From: an uncultured Celeribacter sp.
GTDB lineage: Bacteria; Pseudomonadota; Alphaproteobacteria; Rhodobacterales; Rhodobacteraceae
Length of the DNA stretch: 64,000 nucleotides
Direction: 5' to 3'
Assembly (NCBI RefSeq): GCF_963675965.1
Contig: NZ_OY780935.1
Span: 2,716,501 to 2,780,500, forward strand
Under the pieces are notes generated by a model. That model saw only the letters and a program-made list of their open reading frames with translations. It had not been told where the DNA came from and made no database searches. A program made the translations under genes and the position numbers. Of this stretch, positions 1 through 8,695 are shown one piece after another (the stretch's first letter is position 1; every line of letters begins with the position of its first letter).

Positions 1-587
1 TTGTCCAGAACGATGGCGGGGACGCCCAGTTGACGCAGCCGCGCTCCAAGCGCGATGCCGCCCTGACCACCGCCGATGATGACGACATAGGGCTGGGTGC
101 CATAGCCCAGATCGGCCTCCTCCGCCTCGCGGCGTTCTTTCCACGAGCTGCGGTTCTTCTGCGCGCCATGCTCTGCGCCCATAGGGCGGCGTTTGCCCCG
201 GTTTTCCTCGAAGCCCTTGAGCTCCTGCAGGGTGGTCAGCAACGTCCAGATCCGACCGTCGCGAATCCGCATCAAAGCCCAGCCACGCCCGGTTGCGGTT
301 TCAAATGTGAGCCAGGCCGTGATGACGCCGTCCTCCTCGGCGGGCATCTCGCCTGACTGAATCTCGAATTTGCCCGGACGGGTGTGGTCGAGCTGGCTGC
401 GCAGCATGTCCGCCACGCCCTCGGGGCCTTCGACCGTCTTCAGGTTCCAACTGACCGCAACGAGATCGCGCCAATAGCTGTCGGTCGCGAACAACCCCGC
501 AACGCGGTCGATATCGCCGTCCTCCAATGCGGCGTTCAGGCTGTCCAGAAGCTCCTGGGTCTGGGTTGTGGTTGAACTGTCGAGCAT
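1..587 (-). CDS. Flavin-dependent monooxygenase, N-terminal part (cut by window edge)
   Basis: About 195 N-terminal codons are visible; the gene continues past the left edge. The ATG at 587 follows a strong GAGGAG ribosome site. Residues ~1-130 resemble a SnoaL/NTF2-like domain. From ~165 comes a Rossmann FAD-binding start, VVIIGGGQGGIALGARLRQL, with the GxGxxG-type glycine pattern, followed by a second beta strand (AIVLD). This two-domain layout is known in flavin-containing monooxygenases that oxygenate nitrogen, sulfur or ketone substrates with NADPH. The substrate cannot be read from this part. It lies 141 bp downstream of an AcoR-like regulator on the same strand, with a large inverted repeat between them, so that regulator may control it. 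The N-terminal domain could also be annotated alone as a nuclear-transport-factor-2 protein. Confidence 0.8.
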   Translation of the reverse strand, partial: MLDSSTTTQTQELLDSLNAALEDGDIDRVAGLFATDSYWRDLVAVSWNLKTVEGPEGVADMLRSQLDHTRPGKFEIQSGEMPAEEDGVITAWLTFETATGRGWALMRIRDGRIWTLLTTLQELKGFEENRGKRRPMGAEHGAQKNRSSWKERREAEEADLGYGTQPYVVIIGGGQGGIALGARLRQLGVPAIVLD

Positions 588-698
588 CGCAACTCCTCCT
601 CTGTGCGTGTTTCTAGAAGGAGTATGGGGGGCTGAAATCGCGGCAATCTATGTCCGCGACGGCCATTGGCGAAAGAAAAACGATCATTGCAGCGCAGC

Positions 699-727
699 AT
701 GTTGCGCACGCAACGCCTGCGCAACAT
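699..727. promoter_or_regulatory. Inverted repeat upstream of the monooxygenase, candidate operator
   Basis: Perfect 9-bp arms ATGTTGCGC (699-707) and GCGCAACAT (719-727) flank an 11-base spacer; the left part also contains TTGCG-CA-CGCAA. It lies just after the regulator's stop codon and about 112 bp upstream of the monooxygenase start, a typical place for a Fis-type activator site. It could instead be the terminator of the regulator gene, but no T-run follows on the minus strand. Confidence 0.5.
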
Positions 728-728
728 T

Positions 729-2510
729 TCATTCAGGCGGGCGCAACCCGGCGGCCCGCATCCGGCGCAGAATGGTCGAACGGTTGACCCCGAACCGTCG
801 CGCCGCGCGGGCCATGTTCCAGTCACAGGCGACCAGAACCTGCTCCAGCGACTCCCATGGGTTTGTCGATACGGGCGATCCGTCGGCAGGTTCAGCCACG
901 ACCGGATGGGGCAGATCGGGCAGATCGATCACCGTGCCGATGCAGAGCGCGGCGGCGGTGTCGAGCACCTGTTCAAGTTCACGGATGTTGCCAGGCCAGG
1001 TGCGCCCCATCAATTCTGCCCGCGCCGAGGGTGACAGGCGGATCGTTTCGGCGGTGTGGCGCCGCAGATGGCGCGACATCAGCCAGTCGAGATCGCGCCG
1101 CATCCGGAGCGGTGGCACGCTGAGATTGCAGCCAGCCAATCGGTGGAACAGCGTGCGGGGCAGGGTGATGCGGGCTGGATCGAGACAGCTTGTCGAAAGC
1201 GTGCGCAGATCGGGCCTGCGATCGAGCAATCCGCTCAAGGTGATGGCGGTCTCATCGCTTAACTCATCGATCCGGCGCAGGAGAAGCGTCGTCTGGCTCA
1301 TCGAGTCGAGACAGAGATCGGTGATGTCCTCGGGGCGCAGTGTCGCGCATTCGAGGCTGATGAAACCTTGCGCCTTGCTCATCATATGGATCGCGCGGGC
1401 GAGTTTGGTTTTTCCGGTGCCAGTCTCGCCGGTGATCAAAAGCGGTACGGTGGAGGGGGCCAGCCGTTCGGCCTGCCCCAAAAGACGCGCCATGTTCGGG
1501 TCGCCGCCGGTCAGCCCGGCCAGCGCACCACCGAGTGTTCCGTCCAGTGCCCCGGTCTGTCGTGCCCCGTGGCGGGTTTGATGCAGCGCCTTGGGCGCGA
1601 TGGCATGGCCGAACAGCGCTCCGCCGTCACGCATCTCGATCACCCGCTCTTCCGTGGGACGGTCGCGCATCAGATCCGGTAGATCATCGACGCTCACGCT
1701 CAGAACCTCGTCGATCCGACGCCCGAGAATCTGCCCCGTTTCGGGGAACAGCCGGCGCGCCGCGCGGGTATAGCCCAGCACCCGTCCCGAGCCATCCAGC
1801 CGCACGGCGGCCTCGGGGTCGACGTCTAGGAATTCCGGGCTGGACGACAGGCGCAACACCCAGTCGCGCGGGCTTTCGGCCATCAGATTGGCCATTTCGA
1901 CGCGGCGCGCGGCGGAGGTGACGAGGCTCATCGCCAGATTCTGGCTGCTTTTCGGAATGGGGGAGCGCAGAAGTGAGATGTCGAGCACGGCGGCCAATTG
2001 TCCGAGACTGTCAAAGATCGGTGCCGCAGTGCAGGATAGTGCCACATGTGCATTGCCGAAATGGTCGTCCTGGTGCACGGTCACCGGTTCTTGCGTGACG
2101 ATACAGGCGCCGACGCCGCAGGTTCCGACGAGATCCTCAGACCAGTTCGATCCTAGATAGAGCCCGGCGCTGCGCAGGTCCTCGGTGAACAGATCGTCGC
2201 CGAAGAAATCGACGCAGACACCCTGGGCATTTGTCAGCAGCAGCACGTAGTTTTGGCCAGCGACCTGACGAAACAGAGATTGCAGTCCTGACCGTGCCGC
2301 CGCAATCATCCATTCGGCCTGTTTGCGGTGGTCGCGCAGCTCGGTCTCGGTGACGATATGTGCCGGGTCGGAGCGCATCGGGTCCATGCCATAGACCTCG
2401 ACACAGCGCCGCCAGGAGGCCGAGACAATATTGTCTCGCCCGGTCTGGGCGCCCTCGAGCACCTGCCCGATCTCTTTGACATGCCGTGCGTGTTTCATGG
2501 CTTTCTTCAT
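729..2510 (-). CDS. AcoR-like GAF/AAA+/Fis transcriptional regulator lacking the sigma-54 contact motif
   Basis: A 593-residue protein from ATG 2510 (MKKAMKHARHVKEIGQVL). An upstream in-frame extension to 2660 is possible but lacks family-like sequence. Order: AcoR-type N-terminus, GAF-like sensor (~80-185), PAS-like stretch (~230-300), AAA+ domain with Walker A GETGTGKT (361-368), and a C-terminal Fis helix-turn-helix (~555-590, MARAARRFGVNRSTILRRM). The family activates genes for acetoin, alcohol or ketone use. Two hallmarks are degenerate: no GAFTGA loop is seen, and the Walker B position reads TTLLLRRIDE instead of an acidic FLDE. The protein therefore probably does not remodel sigma-54 holoenzyme and may act with the housekeeping sigma factor. 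The downstream monooxygenase and upstream transporter/hydrolase genes are its likely targets. Confidence 0.9.
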   Translation of the reverse strand: MKKAMKHARHVKEIGQVLEGAQTGRDNIVSASWRRCVEVYGMDPMRSDPAHIVTETELRDHRKQAEWMIAAARSGLQSLFRQVAGQNYVLLLTNAQGVCVDFFGDDLFTEDLRSAGLYLGSNWSEDLVGTCGVGACIVTQEPVTVHQDDHFGNAHVALSCTAAPIFDSLGQLAAVLDISLLRSPIPKSSQNLAMSLVTSAARRVEMANLMAESPRDWVLRLSSSPEFLDVDPEAAVRLDGSGRVLGYTRAARRLFPETGQILGRRIDEVLSVSVDDLPDLMRDRPTEERVIEMRDGGALFGHAIAPKALHQTRHGARQTGALDGTLGGALAGLTGGDPNMARLLGQAERLAPSTVPLLITGETGTGKTKLARAIHMMSKAQGFISLECATLRPEDITDLCLDSMSQTTLLLRRIDELSDETAITLSGLLDRRPDLRTLSTSCLDPARITLPRTLFHRLAGCNLSVPPLRMRRDLDWLMSRHLRRHTAETIRLSPSARAELMGRTWPGNIRELEQVLDTAAALCIGTVIDLPDLPHPVVAEPADGSPVSTNPWESLEQVLVACDWNMARAARRFGVNRSTILRRMRAAGLRPPE

Positions 2511-2777
2511 GACGCGTCTTGCTTGGCGCGTCGCCTCCCGGCGAGAGTGTAGCACATGATGCGACCAAGCCCAGATGGGACAATGCTCGGATGGAATGGC
2601 GGCGGTCAAGCGCCCAGAAATCGGGATATTTTTTCGGAGGTCGAATAGGGCCCGGGTCAAGGGGGGGGCGTGCCGACGTGCGACGCGAACCCGCCTCCAC
2701 GTCGACCTTTCGGCCTCACGTGTCTACGCGACCAAAGAAACGCCTGAACTCATCGGTTGTTGTGCGATCGCACTGCG
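2511..2777. other. Intergenic region between hydrolase operon and AcoR-like gene
   Basis: This 267-bp stretch holds no convincing gene. It should contain the regulator's promoter (minus strand). A 7-bp inverted repeat CGACGTG (2674-2680) / CACGTCG (2698-2704) and a run of G (from ~2661) are visible; neither is a standard terminator. Confidence 0.4.
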
Positions 2778-3623
2778 TTACCCAGTCAGGGATTGTAGGA
2801 TGTCATACACGATGCGCGCGTCTTCGGGGCGGGCGAGGCAGGGTGCATGGCCACTGTCAAATTCGGTCACATCGGGGCGAGGCCCACGTTGATGCATCAG
2901 ATCAAACACTTCGACCGGAAGAATATCCGAGCTTTTGCCGCGAATGACATGGCAGGGTGTTTCGATGCGGGCATAGCGGTCCCATGAGGTCAGCTCCTGC
3001 CGCGAGGCGGTGAACTGAGTGGTGATCTTTGGATCGTAGTGCAGGCTCAGGGTTCCGTCATCGCGCCGCCTGAGCGAACTTCGCGCCATGCGCCGCCAAT
3101 AGGCGTCGGGAGCGGGGCCAAAGGGGCGATAGACTGCGCGCAGCCAGGTCTCGGCGTCAGACACCTTGGCAAAGACCGGCGGGTCACTGACATAGGTGGT
3201 GATCCGGTCGATGGCCGCCTCCGGAATTTCCGGACCGATGTCGTTGATGACGAGCGCGCTCAGCCGGTCGGCCTGACGACCGGAGGCCAGTCGCATCCCG
3301 ATCAAACCACCGAGCGAGGTGCCGAACCAATCCGCCTGGGCGAAGCCATAATGATCCATCAGATCCATGGCGATGCCAGCATAATATTCGACCGAATATT
3401 CGGCCTCGGGGTTCGAGGACCAGCTCGACAGCCCGCGCCCGATGGTGTCCGGGCAGATCACGAAATAGCGGTCTGAGAGCGCGGCGGCGAGTTCGTCGAA
3501 ATCCCGCCCCGTACGCGCTAACCCATGCCACATCACCAACGGCCGCCCAGAGGGATCGCCCCATTCGGTCACATGAATTTCGTGATCCATGACCGGGACG
3601 AGAGAGAAACGTGGCGAGATCAT
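2778..3623 (-). CDS. Alpha/beta hydrolase
   Basis: A 281-residue single-domain alpha/beta hydrolase. Visible are the oxyanion strip HGLARTG (~54-60), the nucleophile elbow GTSLGG, and the late catalytic His in DSGHAPCL; the fold resembles 3-oxoadipate enol-lactonase and carboxylesterase families. No signal peptide, so cytoplasmic. Its start overlaps the livM-type permease stop by ATGA (3620-3623), so it is translationally coupled as the last gene of the transporter operon. That suggests it hydrolyses the imported compound or a product of it. The exact ester, lactone or amide substrate is not readable. Confidence 0.88.
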   Translation of the reverse strand: MISPRFSLVPVMDHEIHVTEWGDPSGRPLVMWHGLARTGRDFDELAAALSDRYFVICPDTIGRGLSSWSSNPEAEYSVEYYAGIAMDLMDHYGFAQADWFGTSLGGLIGMRLASGRQADRLSALVINDIGPEIPEAAIDRITTYVSDPPVFAKVSDAETWLRAVYRPFGPAPDAYWRRMARSSLRRRDDGTLSLHYDPKITTQFTASRQELTSWDRYARIETPCHVIRGKSSDILPVEVFDLMHQRGPRPDVTEFDSGHAPCLARPEDARIVYDILQSLTG

Positions 3624-4702
3624 GCGCCTTTCCTCCCGGTCATAACCGTGCCCGCGATCCCTCTAGGAAAGAAATAGACCAGCAGAATAAAGATGATCCC
3701 CAACCAGAACAGCCAGCGATCCGGGGCCAGAAGCTCCGGCAGGAGGGGCACGCCTGTCAGCGCCTCGGACGCCGCGCCCATGAGATCGCGCAGGTAATAT
3801 TGCGCGAGGATCAAAAGCACCGCCCCGATCACGGCCCCCCACATCGTGCCCATGCCGCCGATCACCACCATCAACAGGATGTCGATCATGATGGAAAAGG
3901 AAAGCGCGGTGTCGGGGCCGGTGTATTTGAGCCAGACCGCATAGACCGTCCCCGCCAGTGAGGCGATGGTGGCCGAAAGGCAAAAGACGGCGGTGCGATA
4001 GGCGACGACTCGATACCCGATGGCCTCGGCGCGCGCCTCGTTTTCTCGGATGGCTTTCAGCACGGTGCCAAAGGGCGACCCGACAAAGCGCAGCATGGCG
4101 AGGAAGAGGATCAGCGAGGTGACGAAGACGAAATAATACGCCGCGAGCTTGCCGTTCAACTTGACGTCCCAGAGCCGGACGACCTTCCCGTCGGCATCGG
4201 TCAAAAGCTTGGTCGCGGTTTTGAACAGATCGGGAGATTTGTAGATGATCCCGTCTTCGCCGCCGGTGATCTGCGACAATTGCGAGGCGAGCACCAAAAC
4301 GACGGAGGCCGCCGCCAAGGTGATCATCGCGAAAAAGATTGCTTTCACCCGCAGCGATAGCAATCCAATGGCCACGGCAAAGACCAGCGAGACTGCGACC
4401 CCCGCCAGCGCGCCGAGGAGCACCGGGGTCCAGCCGGGCCCCATCTGTTTGAGCAGGATCGCCGCGCCATAGGCGCCGAAGCCGAAGAACATCGTATGGG
4501 CAAAGCTGACGATCCCGGTGTAGCCGATCAACAGATCGAAACTGGCTACCAGCACAATAAAGATGCAGATCCGCGCTGCCACTTCGAGCGAGCGGACATC
4601 CTGGAACAGGAAGGGTGCAAAGAGCAGCAGCGCCGCGATCAGGGCGACCACACTTTTGATAAAGAGGGTGCCGGTGGTTTGTCGGGTGTCTGACGTGATC
4701 AT
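3620..4702 (-). CDS. livM: HAAT-family ABC transporter permease, LivM type
   Basis: A 360-residue inner-membrane protein with about nine or ten hydrophobic segments and the family signature region GYTGIVSFAHTMFFGFGAYGAAIL near residues 60-85 (read as two shorter blocks), plus the EAA-like loop ENEARAEAIGYRV. It is the second permease of a branched-chain-amino-acid-type importer. The loop SLRVKAIFFAMITLA is also typical of LivM. It follows livH by ~10 bp. This family carries amino acids, urea, short amides and aromatic acids, so the substrate is open. Confidence 0.92.
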   Translation of the reverse strand: MITSDTRQTTGTLFIKSVVALIAALLLFAPFLFQDVRSLEVAARICIFIVLVASFDLLIGYTGIVSFAHTMFFGFGAYGAAILLKQMGPGWTPVLLGALAGVAVSLVFAVAIGLLSLRVKAIFFAMITLAAASVVLVLASQLSQITGGEDGIIYKSPDLFKTATKLLTDADGKVVRLWDVKLNGKLAAYYFVFVTSLILFLAMLRFVGSPFGTVLKAIRENEARAEAIGYRVVAYRTAVFCLSATIASLAGTVYAVWLKYTGPDTALSFSIMIDILLMVVIGGMGTMWGAVIGAVLLILAQYYLRDLMGAASEALTGVPLLPELLAPDRWLFWLGIIFILLVYFFPRGIAGTVMTGRKGA

Positions 4703-4712
4703 CGCATCCTCC

Positions 4713-5717
4713 TCACTTGACCGCCGGGCGCAACCCGTTCGGCCGCCACAACAGAATTGCCACCATCAGGATCATGTTTGAGGCCAGCGCCAGTTTCGGC
4801 GCGAGAAAGCCGACATAATTCGACATCAACCCGACGAGGATCGCCCCTAAAAGCGTGCCCTCGATTGACCCAAGGCCGCCGATGATGACCACGATGAACA
4901 CGACGATCATCAGGTCGGCTCCCATATGCGGGGTGATCAGAGTCTCGTACCCGGCCCACATCGCACCGCCGAGTGCCGCGAGCGCGGAGCCCAACATGAA
5001 GACGCCGATGAACAGCCGATCGACACGAAAACCCAAGGCCTCGACCATTTCGCGGTCTTCCACCCCGGCGCGGATCAGCAACCCGATACGGGTCCGGTTG
5101 AGACCGACATAGAGCAGGACGAAGACCCCGGCACCCAGAGCAAAGGCGAAGGCACGGTAAATTTCGATGGAGACATCGCCGATGATCCAGGAGCCTTCCA
5201 GAAAATGCGGCCGCGCCACGGAAAAGGGTGTGCCGCCCCAAAAGGCGAGAATGGTCTGTTCGGCGACGATCATCGCTCCGATGGTGATCAGGATCTGACG
5301 CAGGTGGTCGCGGTAGACCGGTTTGATGATCACCGTTTCGAAAAACCAGCCTGCGATCAGACCGAAACAGATCGCGGCGAGATAGGCCGCCGCCAGTGCC
5401 ATGGCGTTCAGGACCCAGCTGTCGGTGGCCAGCCAGCCGCCCAATCCCGCCAGAACGGCGGCAGAGATAAAGGCGCCGAAGCTGACAAAGGCCGAATGGC
5501 CGAAGTTCAGAACATCCATCAGGCCGAACACGAGGCTGAGCCCGGAGGCCATGAGGAACAGCATCATGCCCATGGCCAGCCCGGCCACGGTCAGGGTGAT
5601 CCAGGACGAGGGGGTGCCGATCAGAAAAAAGGCGATCAGGGCGACGGCTACTGGCAACAGGTTCACCCCACCAGCCCGGTCCCAATATGTGTTTAGAGTT
5701 GCGGTGCGTGCAGTCAT
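4713..5717 (-). CDS. livH: HAAT-family ABC transporter permease, LivH type
   Basis: A 334-residue inner-membrane permease. The motif region FGLMDVLNFGHSAFVSFGAF (~64-83) is diagnostic of LivH, and RAGVEDREMVEALGFRVDRLF is the cytoplasmic coupling loop. The first ~30 residues precede the first membrane helix and are slightly longer than usual. It lies 10 bp after livF and 10 bp before livM in one operon. An overlapping frame of similar length exists in the same place but is Arg/Gly-rich and does not look like a protein. Confidence 0.92.
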   Translation of the reverse strand: MTARTATLNTYWDRAGGVNLLPVAVALIAFFLIGTPSSWITLTVAGLAMGMMLFLMASGLSLVFGLMDVLNFGHSAFVSFGAFISAAVLAGLGGWLATDSWVLNAMALAAAYLAAICFGLIAGWFFETVIIKPVYRDHLRQILITIGAMIVAEQTILAFWGGTPFSVARPHFLEGSWIIGDVSIEIYRAFAFALGAGVFVLLYVGLNRTRIGLLIRAGVEDREMVEALGFRVDRLFIGVFMLGSALAALGGAMWAGYETLITPHMGADLMIVVFIVVIIGGLGSIEGTLLGAILVGLMSNYVGFLAPKLALASNMILMVAILLWRPNGLRPAVK

Positions 5718-5727
5718 CTTTCTCTCC

Positions 5728-6432
5728 TCACATCGACAGGCTCAAGAGCCGGTCCTGAAGCGCGGTATCGGCCACGAAATCGGCCATGGTCCCGGTATGT
5801 GCGACTCGTCCGTCGTCGATCACCGCCATGTCGCGGCCCAGGGATTTGGCAAAGGCGAAATTCTGTTCCACCAAGAGGATGGTGGTGGTCTGGGCGATCT
5901 CGCGGAAGGCTTCGGCCATGGCATCGACGATGGCGGGGGCAAGACCTTTGGTCGGCTCATCAATCAGAATGAGCGCACGCGGTTCGATGATCGCGCGGGC
6001 GACCGAGAGCATCTGTTTCTGGCCGCCGGACAGGCTCCAGGCCTGTTTGTCGCGGAACCGTTCGAGGGCGGGAAAAAGCGCGTGGATGCGTGCAAGCCGT
6101 GCGGGATCGAACCGACCGTTCGAGGTCGCAAGGATCAGGTTTTCATCCACGGTCAGCGTGCCAAAAATGCCCATGTTCTCGGGGACATAGGCGATGCCCT
6201 TGCGGGCGATCTCGGCCGTGTGCAGCGTCGAGATGTCCTCGCCGCGAAACTGCACCGAACCGGGTGAGGGGGTCCAAAGCCCCATGATCGAGCGCAGCGT
6301 GGTGGTCTTGCCCGCGCCGTTGCGCCCCAGCAGGACAAAGACGCCGCCCTCGGGGACCTCGAAGCTGATATCGTGCAGCACGGCGTATTGCCCGATGTCG
6401 GTTTTCATGTTGCGGATCGACAAAAGGCTCAT
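5728..6432 (-). CDS. livF: HAAT-family ABC transporter ATP-binding protein, LivF type
   Basis: A 234-residue ATPase: Walker A GRNGAGKTT (~35-43), Q-loop region, signature LSGGQKQML (~131-139), Walker B ALILIDEPTKGLAP and switch His region LLVEQN. The short length and the TKGLAP sequence after Walker B are typical of LivF. Its start overlaps the livG stop by ATGA (6429-6432), indicating coupled translation. It sits at the inner face of the membrane with LivG to drive uptake. Confidence 0.93.
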   Translation of the reverse strand: MSLLSIRNMKTDIGQYAVLHDISFEVPEGGVFVLLGRNGAGKTTTLRSIMGLWTPSPGSVQFRGEDISTLHTAEIARKGIAYVPENMGIFGTLTVDENLILATSNGRFDPARLARIHALFPALERFRDKQAWSLSGGQKQMLSVARAIIEPRALILIDEPTKGLAPAIVDAMAEAFREIAQTTTILLVEQNFAFAKSLGRDMAVIDDGRVAHTGTMADFVADTALQDRLLSLSM

Positions 6433-7214
6433 GCTGCGTCCTCCCCGTCCGTCCCTTGGGCCGTGCCGAGATAGACGTCGCGCACGATGCGGCTGGACAT
6501 GATTTCGGTCGGATCGCCATCGGCTAAAAGCTCGCCGTTGTGCAAGACGATGATGCGGTCTGCGAGCGCACGGACCACCTCCATCTTATGTTCGACCAGC
6601 AACACGGTCTTGGATGTGTCGGCCTTGATCTGGGCGATCAGCTCAAGAACATCAGGTGCGTGGTCGAGGCTCATACCGGCGGTCGGTTCGTCGAACATGT
6701 AGACATCGGGTTCCATCGCCATCAGCAGCGCCACTTCGAGCTTGCGTTGGTCGCCATGTGGCAGGGTGGCGGCGGCTTGATGGGCGACGGTCGAGAGCCT
6801 GGTTGCCTCAAGGTAATGTTCGGCCTTGCGCGTCAACTCGCGAAACCCAGAAACCGGGCGGAACATGCGCCAGCCATGCCCGGAGCGCGCCTGAACGGCG
6901 AGCCGGATGTTTTCGAGTACGGTGAGCTGCGGAAACAGGTTGGTGAGCTGAAACGCGCGCCCAACTCCGTGATGCGCACGGGCCGAGGGAGAGAGCCCGG
7001 TGATCTCCGAACCATCCTTGATCACGCGGCCCGAGGTGGCGGTGAGCTGGCCGGAAATCAGATTGAAAAACGTGGTTTTGCCCGCGCCATTTGGCCCGAC
7101 GATCACGGTGAGTTCACCAGGGTGAAAGGCGCAGGAGATACTGTTGACCGCAATATGTCCGCCAAAGCGGATCGTGAGGTCCTCGGTCACAAGGGAAGGG
7201 GAAGGCATCGGCAT
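6429..7214 (-). CDS. livG: HAAT-family ABC transporter ATP-binding protein, LivG type
   Basis: A 261-residue ATPase: Walker A GPNGAGKTTFFN (~39-50), the LivG-typical stretch ITGLSPSARAHHGVGRAFQ, a signature region reading LPHGDQRKLEVALLMA, Walker B MFDEPTAGMS, and switch region LLVEHKMEVV. The signature Ser-Gly-Gly is PHGDQ here, as in many LivG proteins. It is the first ATPase after the binding-protein gene, separated from it by a 166-bp gap with hairpin-forming repeats. Confidence 0.93.
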   Translation of the reverse strand: MPMPSPSLVTEDLTIRFGGHIAVNSISCAFHPGELTVIVGPNGAGKTTFFNLISGQLTATSGRVIKDGSEITGLSPSARAHHGVGRAFQLTNLFPQLTVLENIRLAVQARSGHGWRMFRPVSGFRELTRKAEHYLEATRLSTVAHQAAATLPHGDQRKLEVALLMAMEPDVYMFDEPTAGMSLDHAPDVLELIAQIKADTSKTVLLVEHKMEVVRALADRIIVLHNGELLADGDPTEIMSSRIVRDVYLGTAQGTDGEDAA

Positions 7215-7380
7215 AATTTATCCGGTGTGATTAGGAAAGGTGAGGGCGGTCACGCGACCAGACAGAGGCCTGAAAGGCAGGCCCCCGAAACGAGGTCTGA
7301 CAGGCAGAAGCAGACGCGTCACGACCGCCCGCTGTGCGCCCTCCCCGGTTGGGAAAGGGAAAGGGGCAAGGTGGCGGGGC
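7215..7380. other. Intercistronic gap with repeats between binding protein and livG
   Basis: The gap contains GGGCGGTC near 7233-7240 and its complement GACCGCCC near 7322-7330, a local hairpin GGCCTG-N5-CAGGCC near 7264-7280, and near-direct repeats of GCCTGAAAGGCAGG/GTCTGACAGGCAG type. Such structures after a binding-protein gene commonly stabilise its mRNA so that it outnumbers the membrane components. That role is inferred. Confidence 0.45.
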
Positions 7381-8595
7381 TTAGTCCTGATTGTTGCGGC
7401 CGATCGGGATGTCCATTTCATCGGCCGGAATGATCCGCACTTTCTCGGGGATCGCCCAGTCGACCGCATCGTCGACCTTGATCTTGAAATGCAACATGTC
7501 CTGAAGCGCCTGATGGTCCTCGGGGCGGAAGGTCATCTCACCTTTCGGCGTGTCCCACGACATGCCTTCCATGGTCGCGATCAGCGTGTCGGTCTCGTAA
7601 TCGGGGGCGTCTTTGAGGGCCTTGACCACGGCGAGAGCTGCGGACATGCCGCCTGCGGTGAAAAAGTCCGGCGGGCTGCCGAAACGCTTCATGTGTTCGT
7701 CGACCAGCCACGCGTTGATGTCGTTGTCGAAGGCTTCGTAATAGTAATACACAGCCCCTTCCATGCCCGGAAAACGTTTGTAGGTCGGCAGCACCGGCAA
7801 AATATGACCGCCCATGGAAATCTCGATGCCATAGCGTGAGGGGTCCATCGCCTGAATCTTGCCGGGCGCGTCACCGCCCCCTGCGAAATAGATCAGGATG
7901 ACCTTGCGGCCTTCCTTGTCCTTGAGCGCGTTGAACAACCGCTCGGCATAGGCGGTGAAATCGGTGGTGCCCTGCGGTGCGTATTCTTCGGACACGACCG
8001 TGGCGCCGGACCCGTCCAGAGCGGATTTGAAGGCGGTGATGCCGTCACGGCCAAAGGCGTAATCTTCCGCCAGCGTGGCGACGTAGAGGTTTTCATCGGG
8101 GTTGAGCGCAAGCGCCTGTGCCTGCATGTCCATCGAAGAATTGCGCGAGGTCTTGAACACGTAGCGGTTGCTGTCCGGGCCGGTGAGGCTGTCGGCCACT
8201 GCAGGTTCGACGATCAGGATCTTTTCATATTCTTCGGCAATCGGCAGCATCCCCACGGTCACACCCGAAGAGGTTGCGCCGACGGCCAGAAGCACCTCGT
8301 CATCGCCGTAGGCTTCGGCCAGAACGGCACGCGCGATATCCGGCTTGAACTGGGTGTCCTTGACGATCAGCTCGATCGGCCGGCCGTTGATCTCGTTCGT
8401 GCCGCCGGTGCCATATTCGAGGCCCATCTCAAATCCGGTCTGTGCCTGTTTTGAAAAAGCTTCGAAACTGGACCCGCTGAGCCCGTGGATGAGGGCGATC
8501 TTGATCGCCTCCTGCGCGTGAACCGCCGTGGTCATGGTCGTGGTCAGCGCCATGCCCATGACGGCGGTCGCGACGAGTCGCTTGAGTAACTTCAT
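7381..8595 (-). CDS. ABC transporter periplasmic substrate-binding protein (HAAT type)
   Basis: A 404-residue preprotein from ATG 8595, chosen because AGGAAATC precedes it and a clear Sec signal peptide follows (MKLLKRLVATAVMG..., cleavage after VHAQ, ~residue 25). The mature sequence begins EAIKIALIHGLSGSSFEAF, the usual first strand of Leu/Ile/Val-type (Peripla_BP_6) proteins, and contains VLAVGATSSGVTVGMLPIAEEY. The fold binds amino acids, amides, urea or aromatic acids. It is the first gene of the operon and divergent from a PAS-LuxR regulator. Confidence 0.92.
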   Translation of the reverse strand: MKLLKRLVATAVMGMALTTTMTTAVHAQEAIKIALIHGLSGSSFEAFSKQAQTGFEMGLEYGTGGTNEINGRPIELIVKDTQFKPDIARAVLAEAYGDDEVLLAVGATSSGVTVGMLPIAEEYEKILIVEPAVADSLTGPDSNRYVFKTSRNSSMDMQAQALALNPDENLYVATLAEDYAFGRDGITAFKSALDGSGATVVSEEYAPQGTTDFTAYAERLFNALKDKEGRKVILIYFAGGGDAPGKIQAMDPSRYGIEISMGGHILPVLPTYKRFPGMEGAVYYYYEAFDNDINAWLVDEHMKRFGSPPDFFTAGGMSAALAVVKALKDAPDYETDTLIATMEGMSWDTPKGEMTFRPEDHQALQDMLHFKIKVDDAVDWAIPEKVRIIPADEMDIPIGRNNQD

Positions 8596-8695
8596 GATTT
8601 CCTCCCATTTTGGCAGGCTCACCGCGTTGCATCCGCATGCGCGATGGACCTACCTTGCAAAGATGATCACATGGCAACCATGAGGAGGCAATATC

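Noticed and set aside
588..728. Sigma-54 promoter before the monooxygenase
   Set aside because: The closest match has GG and GC nine bases apart instead of ten, and other consensus bases are missing.
568..1581. Long open frame on the plus strand opposite the AcoR-like gene
   Set aside because: Arg/Ser-rich, no family sequence; it is the mirror of a well-supported gene in GC-rich DNA.
4699..5685. Second long minus-strand frame over livH
   Set aside because: Arg/Gly/His-rich, no membrane segments; the overlapping livH frame matches its family throughout.
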